From Cepaea nemoralis (Eukaryota; Mollusca; Gastropoda; Stylommatophora; Helicidae): DNA of 64,000 nucleotides. Below, in pieces: positions 12,352-23,858 of the stretch (the first letter of the stretch is position 1; each line of letters begins with the position of its first letter). The stretch is from positions 579,778 to 643,777 of the forward strand of contig JACEFZ010022384.1 in assembly GCA_014155875.1 (NCBI GenBank). The letters are read 5' to 3'. The notes under the pieces were generated by a model. That model worked only from the letters and a program-made list of their open reading frames with translations. It searched no databases and was not told the origin of the DNA. Position numbers and translations under genes: made by a program.

Positions 12352-12855
12352 TCATTTGCCATGCCGATAAGCGTGTGAGGTCGAGTTTCACCATCTCACA
12401 CGATCACTCGAGTCGCGGATGAGATCCGTGTTCTTGTCTCGACCATACCATGTGACCTAGCCATTCAGATATTTATTTCTTAGCCTTACCCTGCCGGTCT
12501 CTCTGGCCGAGGGGTTACACCACTTTCTCCGTAATCCCGTTTATCATGCAGAGTCTCGTAGCGGGCGAGAACTGGGAGCGGTTCGTCCCCCGCTGGTGAC
12601 TTGCAGGATAACTGAGCCGGCCGCTCAGAAAGCAATGGCAAACTACTGAGCGTAATCTTGCCAAGAAATCAACAGACAGCTGAAAGATGCTGCTGTTGAC
12701 AGCTAAGTCCTGTAAAAGGATATGCGAAATTAAAATTAAAAAAAAAGCCTTAGGGCCTACCCTTGTTTTTTTCCCCCCTTCAATCTTGCCAGTTGTCACC
12801 AAGTTCTTAAGTTAATTTTTGCGTGCCCAAAAACATGTTGACAGTCTATGTCTAA
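12352..12855 (-). mobile_element. LINE 3' fragment split by SINE-E
   Basis: The two parts, 12352-12486 and 12762-12855, are adjacent segments of the same LINE family as 6389-10054: on the minus strand aacttggtgacaactggcaa lies right of the SINE, and aataaatatctgaatggc and catggtatggtcgagacaag left of it. Both sides of the insert keep an agcctta motif, a probable remnant of the target duplication. Confidence 0.8.
12487..12761 (+). mobile_element. SINE-E copy 2, inserted in a LINE
   Basis: The head ggtctctctggccgagggg resembles a tRNA A-box region, followed by ttacaccactttctccgtaa. The body has gcaatggcaaactactgagc and gctgctgttgacagctaagt, with an A-rich tail (ttaaaattaaaaaaaa). It sits inside the LINE fragment at 12352-12855, so it is younger than that LINE. 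Confidence 0.82.
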
Positions 12856-13029
12856 TTTCTCTAAGTTGCGATTACCCACGACATAACTTCCTCATCGCCA
12901 AATTGTATTTATTGGCGAAAGTTGTATAAAGGGGAGGGATCGAAGGTTATCACTAGAGAGCCACCAAGTTGAAAATCTATTAATCTTGAAATGTGGAAGG
13001 TGTCGAGATGTTTTACAAAAGAATGACAG

Positions 13030-14190
13030 AACGTCATGGGTGTTGTTTGTCCATCAAGAGTGATGATGACCATTCATTTCATCCAGTGGGGTTGAAGGTA
13101 TGGAGCCGTGGGTTCTAAGATGGCTGATAAGGCCTATTTTGGCTCGAAATGTTCTTTGATATTGTGGGCAAAGAATGCTTGACGTCTCTGGAGGAGGATT
13201 TCCTGCAGTGGTTTTTCTGTCCTGCCTTTTCTTCACAGCTCTTGCTGTCCTGGTTGCCTCGCATATGACTGCACCTTGCGTAATGATGCACGCCACGAAT
13301 TTCGGTCTCTGGCTGCAGCCTCCCAGGTGTCATGATGAATTCCAAAAGCATTCAGTGAAATTTTCAGTGTCTTTAAAGCGTTTCCTCTGGCCACCTTGGG
13401 AGCGTTTACCACAACGCAGTTCGCTGTAAAAAAATTCGTTTAGGGAGCCTGTGATCTGGCATGCGAGTCAAGTGACCAGCCCAACGAATCTGATTCTTCA
13501 TCAGTATAGTGTGGATACTGGGCATGGATGCTCTTTCTAGGACTTCAGTGTCTGGAATCTTGTCTTGCCATTTAATCTTCAGTAGCTTCCTTAGGCAGAC
13601 TGTGTGGAAGTGGTTTAATTTCCTAGCGTGTCGCTGATAAACAGTCCAGGTTTCACAAGCATATAGCAGTGTGGATAATACAACTGCTTTGTAGACTTTT
13701 AGCTTTGTTTGCAGGCTTATTCCAGTTCTGTCCCATACATTCTTGTACAGTCCTGCCAAAGGCCGCACTGGCCTTGGAGATTCTTGCATTCACTTCGTCA
13801 TCAATTGTGGCAGCTTGTGACACATCATCATTGTGACACAGTGCTGCCAAGATAGGTGAATTTGTCCACAACACTTAGTCTATGATCATTCACTTTGATA
13901 TTCGGCACAGTGTGATTATTCCCTGGAACTGACTGGTACATAACTACAGTCTTCTCCAAGTTCATATTGAGCCCAAAGTAGGCACAGGCATGTGAGAAAG
14001 CTGAAACATTATGTTGCATGTCCGCCTCTGAGTTGGCGTATAGAGCGCAATCATCAGCAAACAGGAGCTCTCTGACGGTGTCGCTGTTAATTTTGGTTTA
14101 GCTTTCAGCCTTCTGAGATTGAATAACTTTCCATCCATTCGGTAGTTGATGTCTATTCCAATGTTGTCGTTCTCGAAGGCATTGGGTAAC
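13030..14190 (-). mobile_element. LINE ORF2 C-terminal half with terminal C2H2 finger, broken
   Basis: From 14190 downward the minus strand encodes GIDINYRMDGKLFNLRRLKA, an FADD-like box region in a shifted frame, then NVSAFSHACAYFGLNMNLEK, DKFTYLGSTVSQ, ARISKASAAFGR, KLKVYKAVVLSTLLYACETW, LRKLLKIKWQDKIPDTEVLE and IRWAGHLTRMPDHRLPKRI. It ends with CPQYQRTFRAKIGLISHLRTH as a zinc-finger-like CX2CX12HX3H unit (13.1-13.2 kb). This is RT C-terminal sequence of a widespread animal LINE type. At least three frame changes show it is a pseudocopy. Confidence 0.85.
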
Positions 14191-14733
14191 GTATGGGTAG
14201 ATAGAAAGCGTAATGAAGATTTCTTCAAAGAAGTTACATCACACAGAAATGGTTACTCGTATCAGAAAAAAAGAGTCCATATTCTTTGGTCGACAGATAA
14301 TAAACAACATATTCACATCAACCCTATGCTGCCAATCTCAAACTTGGACTTTATCCAAATCACACTTTCGCAAAATCAACATCTGCGAAATGAGATGCCT
14401 GAAGAGAGCTATCAACTTAACAATCCGAGACCGAGTAAGAAATGCTGTTATCAGACAGACTGTGGGATCAACACCTTGTGCCACATTTATTGAAAGACAG
14501 AAGATCAAGTGGTTTGGCCATGTCGTTAGAATGCCACACCAGCAACTACCATCACTGGCCTTACATCAAAGATAATCTTCGACGAGACCACGAGGACGTG
14601 CAAGAAGAAAATGGATTGACGACATCAAAGAAAGACATTGTACAACCACACGGAACGACACTATCCAGTGCCGCCCACCGGGCGCTGGAACGCAAATTAT
14701 TCCTCCCCACGACGCTTGGCGGCAGAAGTGGAA

Positions 14734-14768
<35 letters not shown>
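14191..14768 (+). mobile_element. LINE 3' fragment ending in (GAT)n
   Basis: Frames encode QTWTLSKSHFRKINICEMRC, LKRAINLTIRDRVRNAVIRQ, FIERQKIKWFGHVVRMPHQQ and, shifted, RPRGRARRKWIDDIKERH. This is the end of a LINE ORF2 of a different family from its neighbour. It finishes in gatgatgatgat (14738-14768). It lies head to head with the minus-strand LINE at 13030-14190. Confidence 0.8.
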
Positions 14769-14770
<2 letters not shown>

Positions 14771-15324
14771 CTTTGGTCACGTCATGAGAAAAGGAAGCTA
14801 GACTGTGACAACTTGAAAGTTATATGTGATACATCCTGATGTTGCCGACCATTGCGGACAGACGCAATGTGTTGCAGGCAAGGTCATACCTCAAGGTAGC
14901 TGAGGACAATGAACACCTCCTGCATGATTTCCTGGATGCAGTCAATGGTCATAGGCTGCTATAGTGTTGTTGTTTTTTTTTTTTTTTTGCCTCAATATAA
15001 AATTCAATATCTCAGTAACCAACTGAGGGAAAATGATGAGATTTAGCATATAACCTTATCATTATGTCCACCCAACAAAAAAATTTTTGTTCTGGAGATT
15101 GTACAGCAGATTTCAATGTTTGTTTATATGCGGTATATAATTTACGGCTCCCGGATTCATGCCATCATTTTAAGAGTATTACAGCTTCAGCAAGACACAC
15201 CCCCGCTCTTTTTGAATTTGTCTGGCGGTTTTCGTTTTGGCATAGACTGAGGGAATTTATATGGGATAGTTCAGAGGTGTCGTCAAACTGTGGGTTCTTT
15301 CATGAAACGTGATTATATAAATAA
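14769..15324. other. non-coding; short LINE-like scrap
   Basis: ttctttggtcacgtcatgag at 14770 is a LINE FGHVM scrap. A T-run followed by gcctcaatataaaa near 14990 recurs at 15650 on the far side of the microsatellite element, so it may mark a duplicated flank. Nothing else is seen. Confidence 0.4.
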
Positions 15325-15640
<316 letters not shown>

Positions 15641-16085
15641 GTTTTTCTTTTTGCCTCAATATAAAAGAGACACTGACAACTATTTTCATAGTGCAAAACA
15701 AGTAATCATGTTCCGTCTCTGAACGGTAAACAGCAGAGTAGACAGTCTTTCACGAAGACTCAAAGCGGGTCTGTCACCCATGTGTACGTGTGAACAAACT
15801 ACACAGACAGCTGAACAGATCCTTAAAAATGGAAACATGATGACTAAATTGCGGTATCATTTCTGGTCACTCCATACGCACATTAACGCACAGCTATTTG
15901 GAAGCTTTCACGAACTCAATATAAAAAGCTAACATGAATACTTGTGTACACTTTATTAACCAGCAGCTGAAGAAACAAGAAGGAAATGAAAAATAAGGTA
16001 AGAAATATATTCCTTCTACTTTCTTGTTAATTTACAAATTATTTACCCCGTGACTCTGTAAATTATCTGTCTTTACTAATATTAC
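15641..16085. other. non-coding, no feature recognised
   Basis: No repeat or credible coding frame was seen here. Confidence 0.5.
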
Positions 16086-16096
16086 ACATTGCACCC

Positions 16097-16343
16097 CTCT
16101 CGGAATTCTCCGTGGTGAAGTGGTCAAGCCGTCTGACTCGGGCTCCGAAGGTTGTATGTTCGATTCCGGGCCGCGTCCTTCATTTCACGAGTGCATTTTT
16201 TCGGAGACTCCCGAGGGTCGTCGCTGGAGCTACGGAGTTCGTGCTTTGTGCGACGCTTTCCGCGCTGCGGAAAGAAACTGAGCCATATGGGATAAAAACC
16301 CGGTGCAATGCAGCCGACCCTGTCGATTTTAAGCTACTTCTTT
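16097..16343 (+). mobile_element. SINE-A copy 2 with 10-bp target-site duplication
   Basis: The head has gaagtggtcaagccgtctga (A-box region) and tgttcgattccggg (B box). The body has gctggagctacggagttcgt and gacgctttccgcgctgcgga; the end is near cggtgcaatgcag. cattgcaccc flanks both sides (16087-16096 and 16344-16353). This is the best-preserved SINE-A here. Confidence 0.92.
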
Positions 16344-16784
16344 CATTGCACCCACTCCCATACGAATCCGGATACGCCTTTGTGTGTCATCTGAATTGGC
16401 AGGTCTCCCATTACTGTAAACATAACTTTGTTAGCGAGAAATCACTAGTTGTTCAGCAAAACATCAAAGGAATGTCACCGCTTTAGATGATTTAAGTTGT
16501 TTTTGGACCTATCAAAGACATATTCCTTGGGTGGGGGTAAATATAAGACGGCTGGAAAAATTTCATAACGATGCAACAGACAGTTTTCAAAATAATTGAT
16601 CGTGAATGAAGGCATTCAAATCGGGACATACTATAAGAGTTTTGCTAAGAGGAAGATCATGGATGGTTCAGGCAGAAGATACCATCAGAGAAGTGCACAC
16701 TTGAGAAGATTGGCAAGGAGTGAGTCAGAGTGCTGAATAGAAATTCAGATTTGTGTGGGGTGATAATCACATTGGGCCATGAGT
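16344..16784. other. non-coding, no feature recognised
   Basis: No convincing coding frame, repeat family or RNA gene was found. Confidence 0.4.
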
Positions 16785-16975
16785 GTAGGGAATGGCCAAG
16801 AGGCGCTACGGAAATTCAGCAATTAATTCATGACTACTCTCGTCATAATCAGATTGCAACGGGCACCTTAGTATTGGAACTCTACGCTGGCTGGTGAAGA
16901 TGAGGAACGACTGCGCGCTTATGGGAATACACCGAATGCAATAATATCGGTTCTTACTCAACTCAACTCAGCCTG
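16785..16975 (+). mobile_element. 3' end of RNase H-type LINE
   Basis: attggaactctacgctggct and gcgcttatgggaatacaccg match the 3' ends at 29.5, 40.0 and 46.7 kb. It ends in tcaactcaactca. Confidence 0.7.
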
Positions 16976-17275
16976 AAAGTTGGAGAAGAGAAGAAGCAGC
17001 AGAGTATCAAGAGAGAGGATGTTGGACAGTTTGAGATCAAGTCATGGAGGAACATTGGTATCAGAAATGACTGGCAATATACGATACAGATGGCTGTGGA
17101 TAGACTCGACCCTCAATGTCATGCAACATGGACTATCATCATCATCATCATCCTCATCATCATCATCATCATCATCATGTGCGTTGCCAGCTGGTGTAGG
17201 CATTCATGTCTTTCCACAGATCTCGGTCGCTGGTGCTCTGGATCAGCTCTGGCATGAACTATCTATAACTATAAC
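16976..17275 (+). mobile_element. two LINE 3' ends meeting at a shared (ATC)n tract
   Basis: RERMLDSLRSSHGGTLVSEM and NVMQHG is a plus-strand LINE C-terminus running into (atc)n at 17137-17178. Beyond it, gcgttgccagctggtgtagg and cacagatctcggtcgctggt is the reverse complement of the LINE 3' end seen at 49.9 kb. The two fossils are tail to tail across one microsatellite. Confidence 0.6.
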
Positions 17276-18600
17276 TTAATATATAACGCAGAAGAGTCTT
17301 AAAATATTATTTGAAGATAACAGTTTGAAATTAAATGTGCCTTTGGCTTTCAATTCCCCCCCCCCCCCCCCCATCTCCTTGAACATCTCCTGATGGCTAT
17401 TTAATCCCCTTGTCTTCTGTAAGTGTAAATCTATCCGTAAATTTTCCCAGTAGCAGAAAACTATCAGAAGAATGCAGAAAGAACAACGGGCAACGCCCAC
17501 TAGAAGTAAAATGTCCACACGGAAGTGAGACAGGCGACATTGTTGTGCAGCGCCATCTGACGAGCCAGCAGACGGCAAGGAGGGGGTGAGATTTTCACCT
17601 GATCGCGGTCTTCTACTCCACAGTGACTCACTGATGCAGGCCTATTTACTTATCTCCGTGCGGTGTACATTACTGAACAAATGGAGTGCATCATGTCTAG
17701 ATAATCTACAGGTAAATGCACGCGTGTCTGTGGGCGTTATTTTAGCATGAACCGCCGCTGTGAACTGGAAGATATGTGACTTCTCGGGAGTCTTTCAATT
17801 CATTGAGTGAGTGACAGGGTTTTCTTTTTTTGAGTCACGCAGTAGAAGAGTCGAGTGTCGAGAATTACTTGCGGCGGCTTCAATGTTTCATCTTAATTTA
17901 CGGATATTTTCTCCATCAAGTTAGAGTTATCTGTATGCAATAATGCATTATTTAATCATAAACCATAAAACTGAAACTGCTAAAGCCAAAGGTTAAAGAC
18001 GGGTATAATTTATATTTTGAGAAAAGACATAACATATTATCAATGACAATAAACAATATTCTAATATATTCTATTCATCATTGACCATTATTGTGTTATC
18101 ATTGTAATTCAAGTAATTGTAATGTATGTATATCATTGCTTTCCAAGGCCAGCTTAGAAAATCTCACATATAAATGCAAAGCCACTCCACATTTTGTCTT
18201 ACTAATCGTATTTTCACAGCTTTACCATGTTTATCTCGCATCACTATGATCTATCAATTATAAAATGCTATTGAGAATGAAATATTGACTATTTTTGCAA
18301 TTCTTTCCCCACCAAGTAATAAAATAAGGTTGATTGAAAATACTCAAAACTGCTGGAAAGTATGTGTTACTAACCTAACTATATAATAATTAATAATATA
18401 AGATGTGATAGCTTTTGTTATTGTATTACTCTTATTACATTATATACATGTACATATTTTCTGCTAATAACTTATGTATCTATGATGATGATAGCTTTTA
18501 TGATGGTTTAGTAACCCTAACCATAATAAATAACTTAGTGGTTATGATGGTGTAAGTCATAATAACTTTATGGTTAGCGATAGACTTAGTCATAATACAT
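17276..18600. other. unique AT-rich DNA with a 17-nt poly-C run
   Basis: There is a poly-C run at 17356-17372. Otherwise it is AT-rich without repeat or coding signal. Confidence 0.5.
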
Positions 18601-18712
18601 AAGCGTCACCAGGAATCAGTGATAAACTAAGCCATAATGCATTAGTGTCACCAGGAATCAATAATAAACTAAGCCATAATACATTAGTGTCACAAGGAAT
18701 CTGTGGAACATT
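18601..18712. repeat. ~42-bp repeat, 3 copies
   Basis: gtcaccaggaatcagtgata, then aactaagccataatgcatta, repeated three times with minor changes. It runs into LINE RT sequence. Confidence 0.8.
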
Positions 18713-19740
18713 CAATGAAATGATTAAGAACCTAGGAACAACAGCCAAACCCAAGCTGCTGCAGATCATAGGTAGAACTGGGACGCAGAGGTGTTTCCAA
18801 GGCACCAGGGCCGGGTTATATACTGGCCAAGACCTATTGACGCATCCTCGTCGAGCGTCCTGGGCAACAGGTCCCTTCGGGGTCCTGGCTAAAGTCAGTT
18901 GGATCGGTGATTCCTCCGAAGTCGGAGAGTGTCTGCCTGTACGGCGAGGAACCACCAGTCTACACACCAATAAGCCAGACATGGGACAACGGATATTCAC
19001 GCAAACCTCAGGTCCTGTATGACATCACACTGATGTTGGACAACAGGATGCCTTCATCCGACATACAGGACTTTGCGTTGGAGCTCAAGCGAACAAACAC
19101 AAGCAAGCAAGCATCGATGGAACTGCTGGATGTTAGGCAAAGACACAGACCTGAAGAGAAGCAATCATTGTAGAGATTTAAACCGTAGAGAAATGCAATT
19201 CTATTATCTCCAGCTATAGACCACTTAGTCTAACCAGCTGTCTCTACAAAATAACAGAGCCCATCATAAACTTCAGGCTACGGTGGCAGGTTTTGGGCAG
19301 TGCTATTCTACAGACGACAAGCAACCTACCTCTCACATTAGAAATTAAAGATGCATTTCTAGATAAAAACCTTGTGCTTGCAACAGGATAGACCAGTGCA
19401 CATCTAGATGAAAGTGAAAGGAATATTCAACAAGGAAGTACAGAGCAGTGTACAACTAGATGAAAGTGAAAGGAATATTCAACAAGGAAGCACAGAGCAA
19501 TGCACAACACAGAACAACTACTCTTCTTTTCTTGATGATGAATGGGGCTAGTCTATACAGTTGGGTCAGCAAAAATATAGTTATAAATGGAGGAGCAGGA
19601 GTTTACATTGGATACCCAAATAATGCCTGGGGTACGGCCTGAATTCCAACAGGAAAGTACTGTCACGACTATTATGCAGAAATCCAAGCAATCAAGATAT
19701 CAACAGAGAAATGATTTAATACTAATCATGGTTGACTGCC
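18705..19740 (+). mobile_element. LINE ORF2 fragment: RT and RNase H, interrupted
   Basis: NEMIKNLGTTAKPKLLQI (18715-18770) is RT sequence. The reading resumes near 19155 with EAIIVEI and SSYRPLSLTSCLYKITEPII (19200-19260), the RT finger/palm block, and later GGAGVYIGYP, PTGKYCHDYYAEIQAIKIST (19590-19710), the RNase H domain. The ~380 bp between (18779-19150) is unlike RT, ends in aagcaagcaagc and may be an insertion of unknown type. Stops show inactivity. Confidence 0.72.
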
Positions 19741-19861
19741 TGTGGAATTGCTGATCCTTTGTTCTTCATGAAAGATTTCATACATCTTCAGCCTGTCACA
19801 ACCTGTAACCCCCAGGATGTAGGTGTGTCCAGATGGAGGCATCAGTAATTGGAGTCCTCCA

Positions 19862-22548
19862 CTGCTGTCTGTTCTCAGCAACACACATGAGTGTGGAAAT
19901 ACTGTCTGTTCTCAGCAGCGCACATGAGTGTGGAAATACTGTCTGTTCTCAGCAGCGCACATGAGTGTGGAAATACTGTCTGTTCTCTGCAATGCACATG
20001 AGTGTGGAAATACTGTCTGTTCTCAGCAATGCACATGAGTGTGGACTGTTCTCAGCAGTGCACATGAGTGGAAATACTGTCTGTTCTCAGAAACGCACAT
20101 GAGTGTGGAAATACTGTCTGTTCTCTGCAATACACATGAGTGTGGAAATACTGTCTGTTCTCAGCAGCGCACATGAGTGGGAATACTGTCTGTTCTCAGC
20201 AATGCACATGAGTGTGGAAATACTGTCTGTTCTCAGCAATGCACATGAGTGTAGGAATACTGTCTGTTCTCAGCAACGCACATGAGTGTGGAAATACTGT
20301 CTGTTCTCAGCAACATACATGAATGGAAATACTGTCTGTTTTCAGCAACACACCAGTGGAAATACTGTCTGTTCTCAGCAATACACATGAGTGTGGAAGT
20401 ACTGTCTGTTCTCAGCAACACATATGTGTGTGGAAGTACTGTCTGTTCTCAGCAAAACACGTGAGTGGAAATATTGTCTGTTCTCAGCAACACATATGTG
20501 TGTGGAAGTACTGTCTGTTCTCAGCAACACACATGAGTGAAAATAGTCTGTTTTCAGCAACACACATGAGTGTCGGAATACTGTCTGTTCTCTGCAATGC
20601 ACATGAGTGTGGAAATACTGTCTGTTCTCAGCAACGCACATGAGTGTGGAAATACTGTCTGTTCTCTGCAATGCACATGAGTGTGGAAATATTGTCTGTT
20701 CTCAGCAACACACATGAGTTTGGGAATACTGTCTGTTCTCAGCAACGCACATGAGTGTGGAAATACTGTCTGTTCTCAGCAACATACATGAGTGGAAATA
20801 CTGTCTGTTTTCAGCAACACACCAGTGGAAATACTGTCTGTTCTCAGCAATACACATGAGTGTGGAAGTACTGTCTGTTCTCAGCAACACATATGTGTGT
20901 GGAAGTACTGTCTGTTCTCAGCAAAACACGTGAGTGGAAATATTGTCTGTTCTCAGCAACACATATGTGTGTGGAAGTACTGTCTGTTCTCAGCAACACA
21001 CATGAGTGGAAATAGTCTGTTTTCAGCAACACACATGAGTGTGGGAATACTGTCTGTTCTCTGCAATGCACATGAGTGTGGAAATACTGTCTGTTCTCAG
21101 CAACACACATGAGTGTGGAAATACTGTCTGTTCTCTGCAATGCACATGAGTGGAAATACTGTGTGTTCTCAGAAATGCACATGAGTGTGGAAATACTGTC
21201 TGTTCTCAGCAATGCACATTATTGTAGAAATACTGTCTGTTCTCAGCAACGCACATGAGTGTGGAAATACTGTCTGTTCTCTGCAATGCACATGAGTGGA
21301 AATAGTGTCTGTTCTCAGCAATGCACATGAGTGTGGAAATACTGTCTGTTCTTTGCAATGCACATGAGTGTGGAAATACTGTCTGTTCTCAGCAACGCAC
21401 ATTAGTGTGGAAATACTGTCTGTTCTTGGCAACACACATGAGTGGAAATACTCTCTGTTCTCAGCAACACACATGTGTGGGAATACTGTCTGTTCTCAGC
21501 AATGCACATGAGTGTGGGAATACTGTCTGTTCTCAGCAACACACATGAGTGGGAATACTGTCTGTTCTCAGCAATGCATATGAGTGTGGGAATACTATCT
21601 GTTCTTGGCAACACACATGAGTGTGGAAATACTGTCTGTTCTCAGCAATGCACATGAGTGTGGAAATACTGTATGTTCTTGGCAACGCACATGAGTATGG
21701 AAATACTGTCTGTTCTTGGCAACACACATGAGTGTGGAAATACAGTCTGTTCTTTGCAATGCACATGAGTGTGGAAATACTGTCTGTTCTCAGTAACACA
21801 CTTGAGTGTGGAAATACTGTCTGTTTTCAGCAACATACATGAGTGTGGAAATACTGTCTGTTCTCAGCAACACACATGAGTGTGGAAATACTGTCTGTTC
21901 TCAGCAACACACATGAGTGGAAATACAGTCTGTTCTTGGCAACACACATGAGTGGAAATTCTGTCTGTTCTCAGCAACACACATGAGTGTGGAAATACTG
22001 TCTGTTCTCAGCAACACACATGAGTGTGGAAATACTGTCTTTTCTCAGCAACACACATGAGTGGAAATACTGTCTGTTTTCAGCAACACACATGAGTGGA
22101 AATACTGTCTGTTCTCAGCAACACACATGAGTGTGGAAATACTGTCTGTTCTCAGCAATACATATGTGTGTGGAAATACTGTCTGTTCTCAGCAACACAC
22201 ATGAGTGTGGAAATACTGTCTGTTCTCAGCAACACACATGAGTGTGGAAATACTGTCTGTTCTCAGCAACACATATGTGAGTGGAAGTACTGTCTGTTCT
22301 CAGCAAAACACATGAGTGGAAATACTGTCTGTTCTCAGCAACACATATGTGTGTGCAAATAACTGTCTGTTCTCAGCAACACACATGAGTGGAAATACTG
22401 TCTGTTCTCAGCAACACACATGAGTGTGGGAATACTGTCTGTTCTCAGCAACATACATGAGTGTGGGAATACTGTCAGTTCTCAGCAACACACATGAGTG
22501 TGGGAATACTGTCAGTTCTCAGCAACACACATGAGTGTGGAAATACTA
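19862..22548. repeat. 37-bp minisatellite, about 70 copies, with higher-order structure
   Basis: The unit reads gtgtggaaatactgtctgtt ctcagcaacacacatga, with 34-bp variants lacking a tgt and variants in gcaacg/gcaatg/gcaaca. Open frames recurring at an offset of 469 bp (20282 and 20751; 20323 and 20792) encode nearly identical peptides, showing that a block of ~13 units was duplicated as one piece. Open frames on both strands are by-products of a stop-poor unit, not genes. Confidence 0.96.
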
Positions 22549-22720
22549 CATCTTATTAGTTCTTTAATGTTATCAGTCCAGGATTGTCTCTGACCTCTTT
22601 TTTTCCTCGACCATGAGTTAGAATTCCATAATTGGCCTGGGCTCCCATGGTACATTACTTTTACAAGAAGGGCTTCAATTGAAAACTTTAAATGTGTATT
22701 TTTTGTGGTGAATATATTCT
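22549..22720 (-). mobile_element. possible LINE C-terminal scrap
   Basis: The minus strand encodes KKRGQRQSWTDNIKELIR, like the basic W-D-NIK block at the end of several LINE ORF2s. Less than 60 residues are recognisable. Confidence 0.45.
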
Positions 22721-22787
22721 GAAAAAAAACAACACACAAAATGAATCATTTCTTGATGTAGTAATTACTGCGTTCAATGCAAGTCAT

Positions 22788-23057
22788 TCAGTGCCAATAA
22801 AGTGCTTGCATTCCTGTAATTGGCTCTGGAGTCACTATTTGGTGTGTCTGACCCAGCCGTGAACAGTCTGTCAAAGAAGTAACGCTGTTTTGAAACTTCC
22901 TACTCCACTCATACACTTGCTGGACTGATGGGCATGCAACACCATACTGGACCTTCATTCGCCGATGAATTTCTATACGTTTCACCCCTTCACTGATCAA
23001 AAAATGGATAGTACAACGCTGCTTCTCTTTAGTGCATGTCAAAAGTGGGGCAGCCAT
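22788..23057 (-). pseudogene. mariner-type transposase N-terminal fragment (89 aa)
   Basis: The frame begins MAAPLLTCTKEKQRCTIHFL and contains EGVKRIEIHRRMKVQYGVAC, VYEWSRKFQNSVTS and QTHQIVTPE. This matches the N-terminal helix-turn-helix DNA-binding region of mariner/SETMAR-type transposases, which run to about 340 aa. The catalytic D,D34D core is absent; sequence after TPE is unrelated. No matching inverted repeats flank it. A C-terminal fragment of the same superfamily lies at 28862-29005 but is not its continuation. Confidence 0.8.
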
Positions 23058-23342
23058 CTTTAAACTGTCCTTATAACATCACCATGTTCATCTGCACCAT
23101 GTTGCCACATGCTTAACCCTCTTGTCATTCTTAACAATAATATTGACAGGTTACAAGACAATGGCATGGTTATTGTAATTTCTATCACACTTTTAATGTT
23201 TTCATGTGAAGCCCCTCATACTTCTCATATTTCTGTCCTTCATCCTTTATTCCCCCATTGAGACGTAGGCCCTCAACCAGCACTCTTATCCTTAGCTATC
23301 CCATGCAGCTTCATATATGTCCTCCCCATATTAACTGATTTT

Positions 23343-23858
23343 TATTTCTACTGGGTATTTGTAAAGTCTCAACTACATTTTGTTTGTAGGTCAAATTTGA
23401 AAAATGAAGTAGTGACGCCTTAAAAAATGTGCTCAAAATTTCACTAAATTAGTTACAATAGTCACTGCTATGGGCTAACGCTGTTTTGGGGAAGCTGGAA
23501 AATACCAATGAAGTTTTCATTATAATAGGTGTTGGAAATGTCCACCACGGGCTTCAAGACATGACTGTACACGTCTCTTTATATTGTCAAATACCTTTCG
23601 CGGCATGTCTGTTGTTATTTCCATGTGTATTGACCACCATTTTGAAACACTTGTTCAACTCAAAATATTCTTTCTTCCATTGATAACAACATTCTGTTTG
23701 GAGTGCAAAGAATTACTCCAGCAGACGACAGCCATTCGCTGCATATTGCTTCATGATGGACTGTGGAGCACATTTTTTGGTGACATCACATACTTCATTT
23801 TTCAAATTTGTTCAACAGACAAAGTGTAGTGAGACGTTACAAACACCCTGTATTTCTC
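23343..23858. mobile_element. 500-bp hAT-like non-autonomous transposon with long inverted repeats
   Basis: Terminal inverted repeats of ~58 bp: left from 23351 (gggtatttgtaaagtctc, then caaatttgaaaaatgaag at 23392-23409), right ending at 23850 (cttcatttttcaaatttg at 23793-23810, then gagacgttacaaacaccctg). The flanks are TATTTCTA (23343-23350) and TATTTCTC (23851-23858), an 8-bp duplication with one change. Eight-base duplication and a CAGGGTG terminus fit hAT. The 380-bp interior has no transposase. Confidence 0.72.

Noticed and set aside
13054..13296. Host C2H2 zinc-finger gene
   Set aside because: The single finger-like unit is continuous with LINE ORF2 C-terminal sequence on the same strand and is typical of that LINE.
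20103..22362. Many 60-120-codon open frames on both strands
   Set aside because: All lie in the 37-bp minisatellite; frames recur with the repeat and in opposite strands.
19862..22548. CRISPR-like array
   Set aside because: Units are contiguous 34-37-bp repeats with no unique spacers, in an animal genome.
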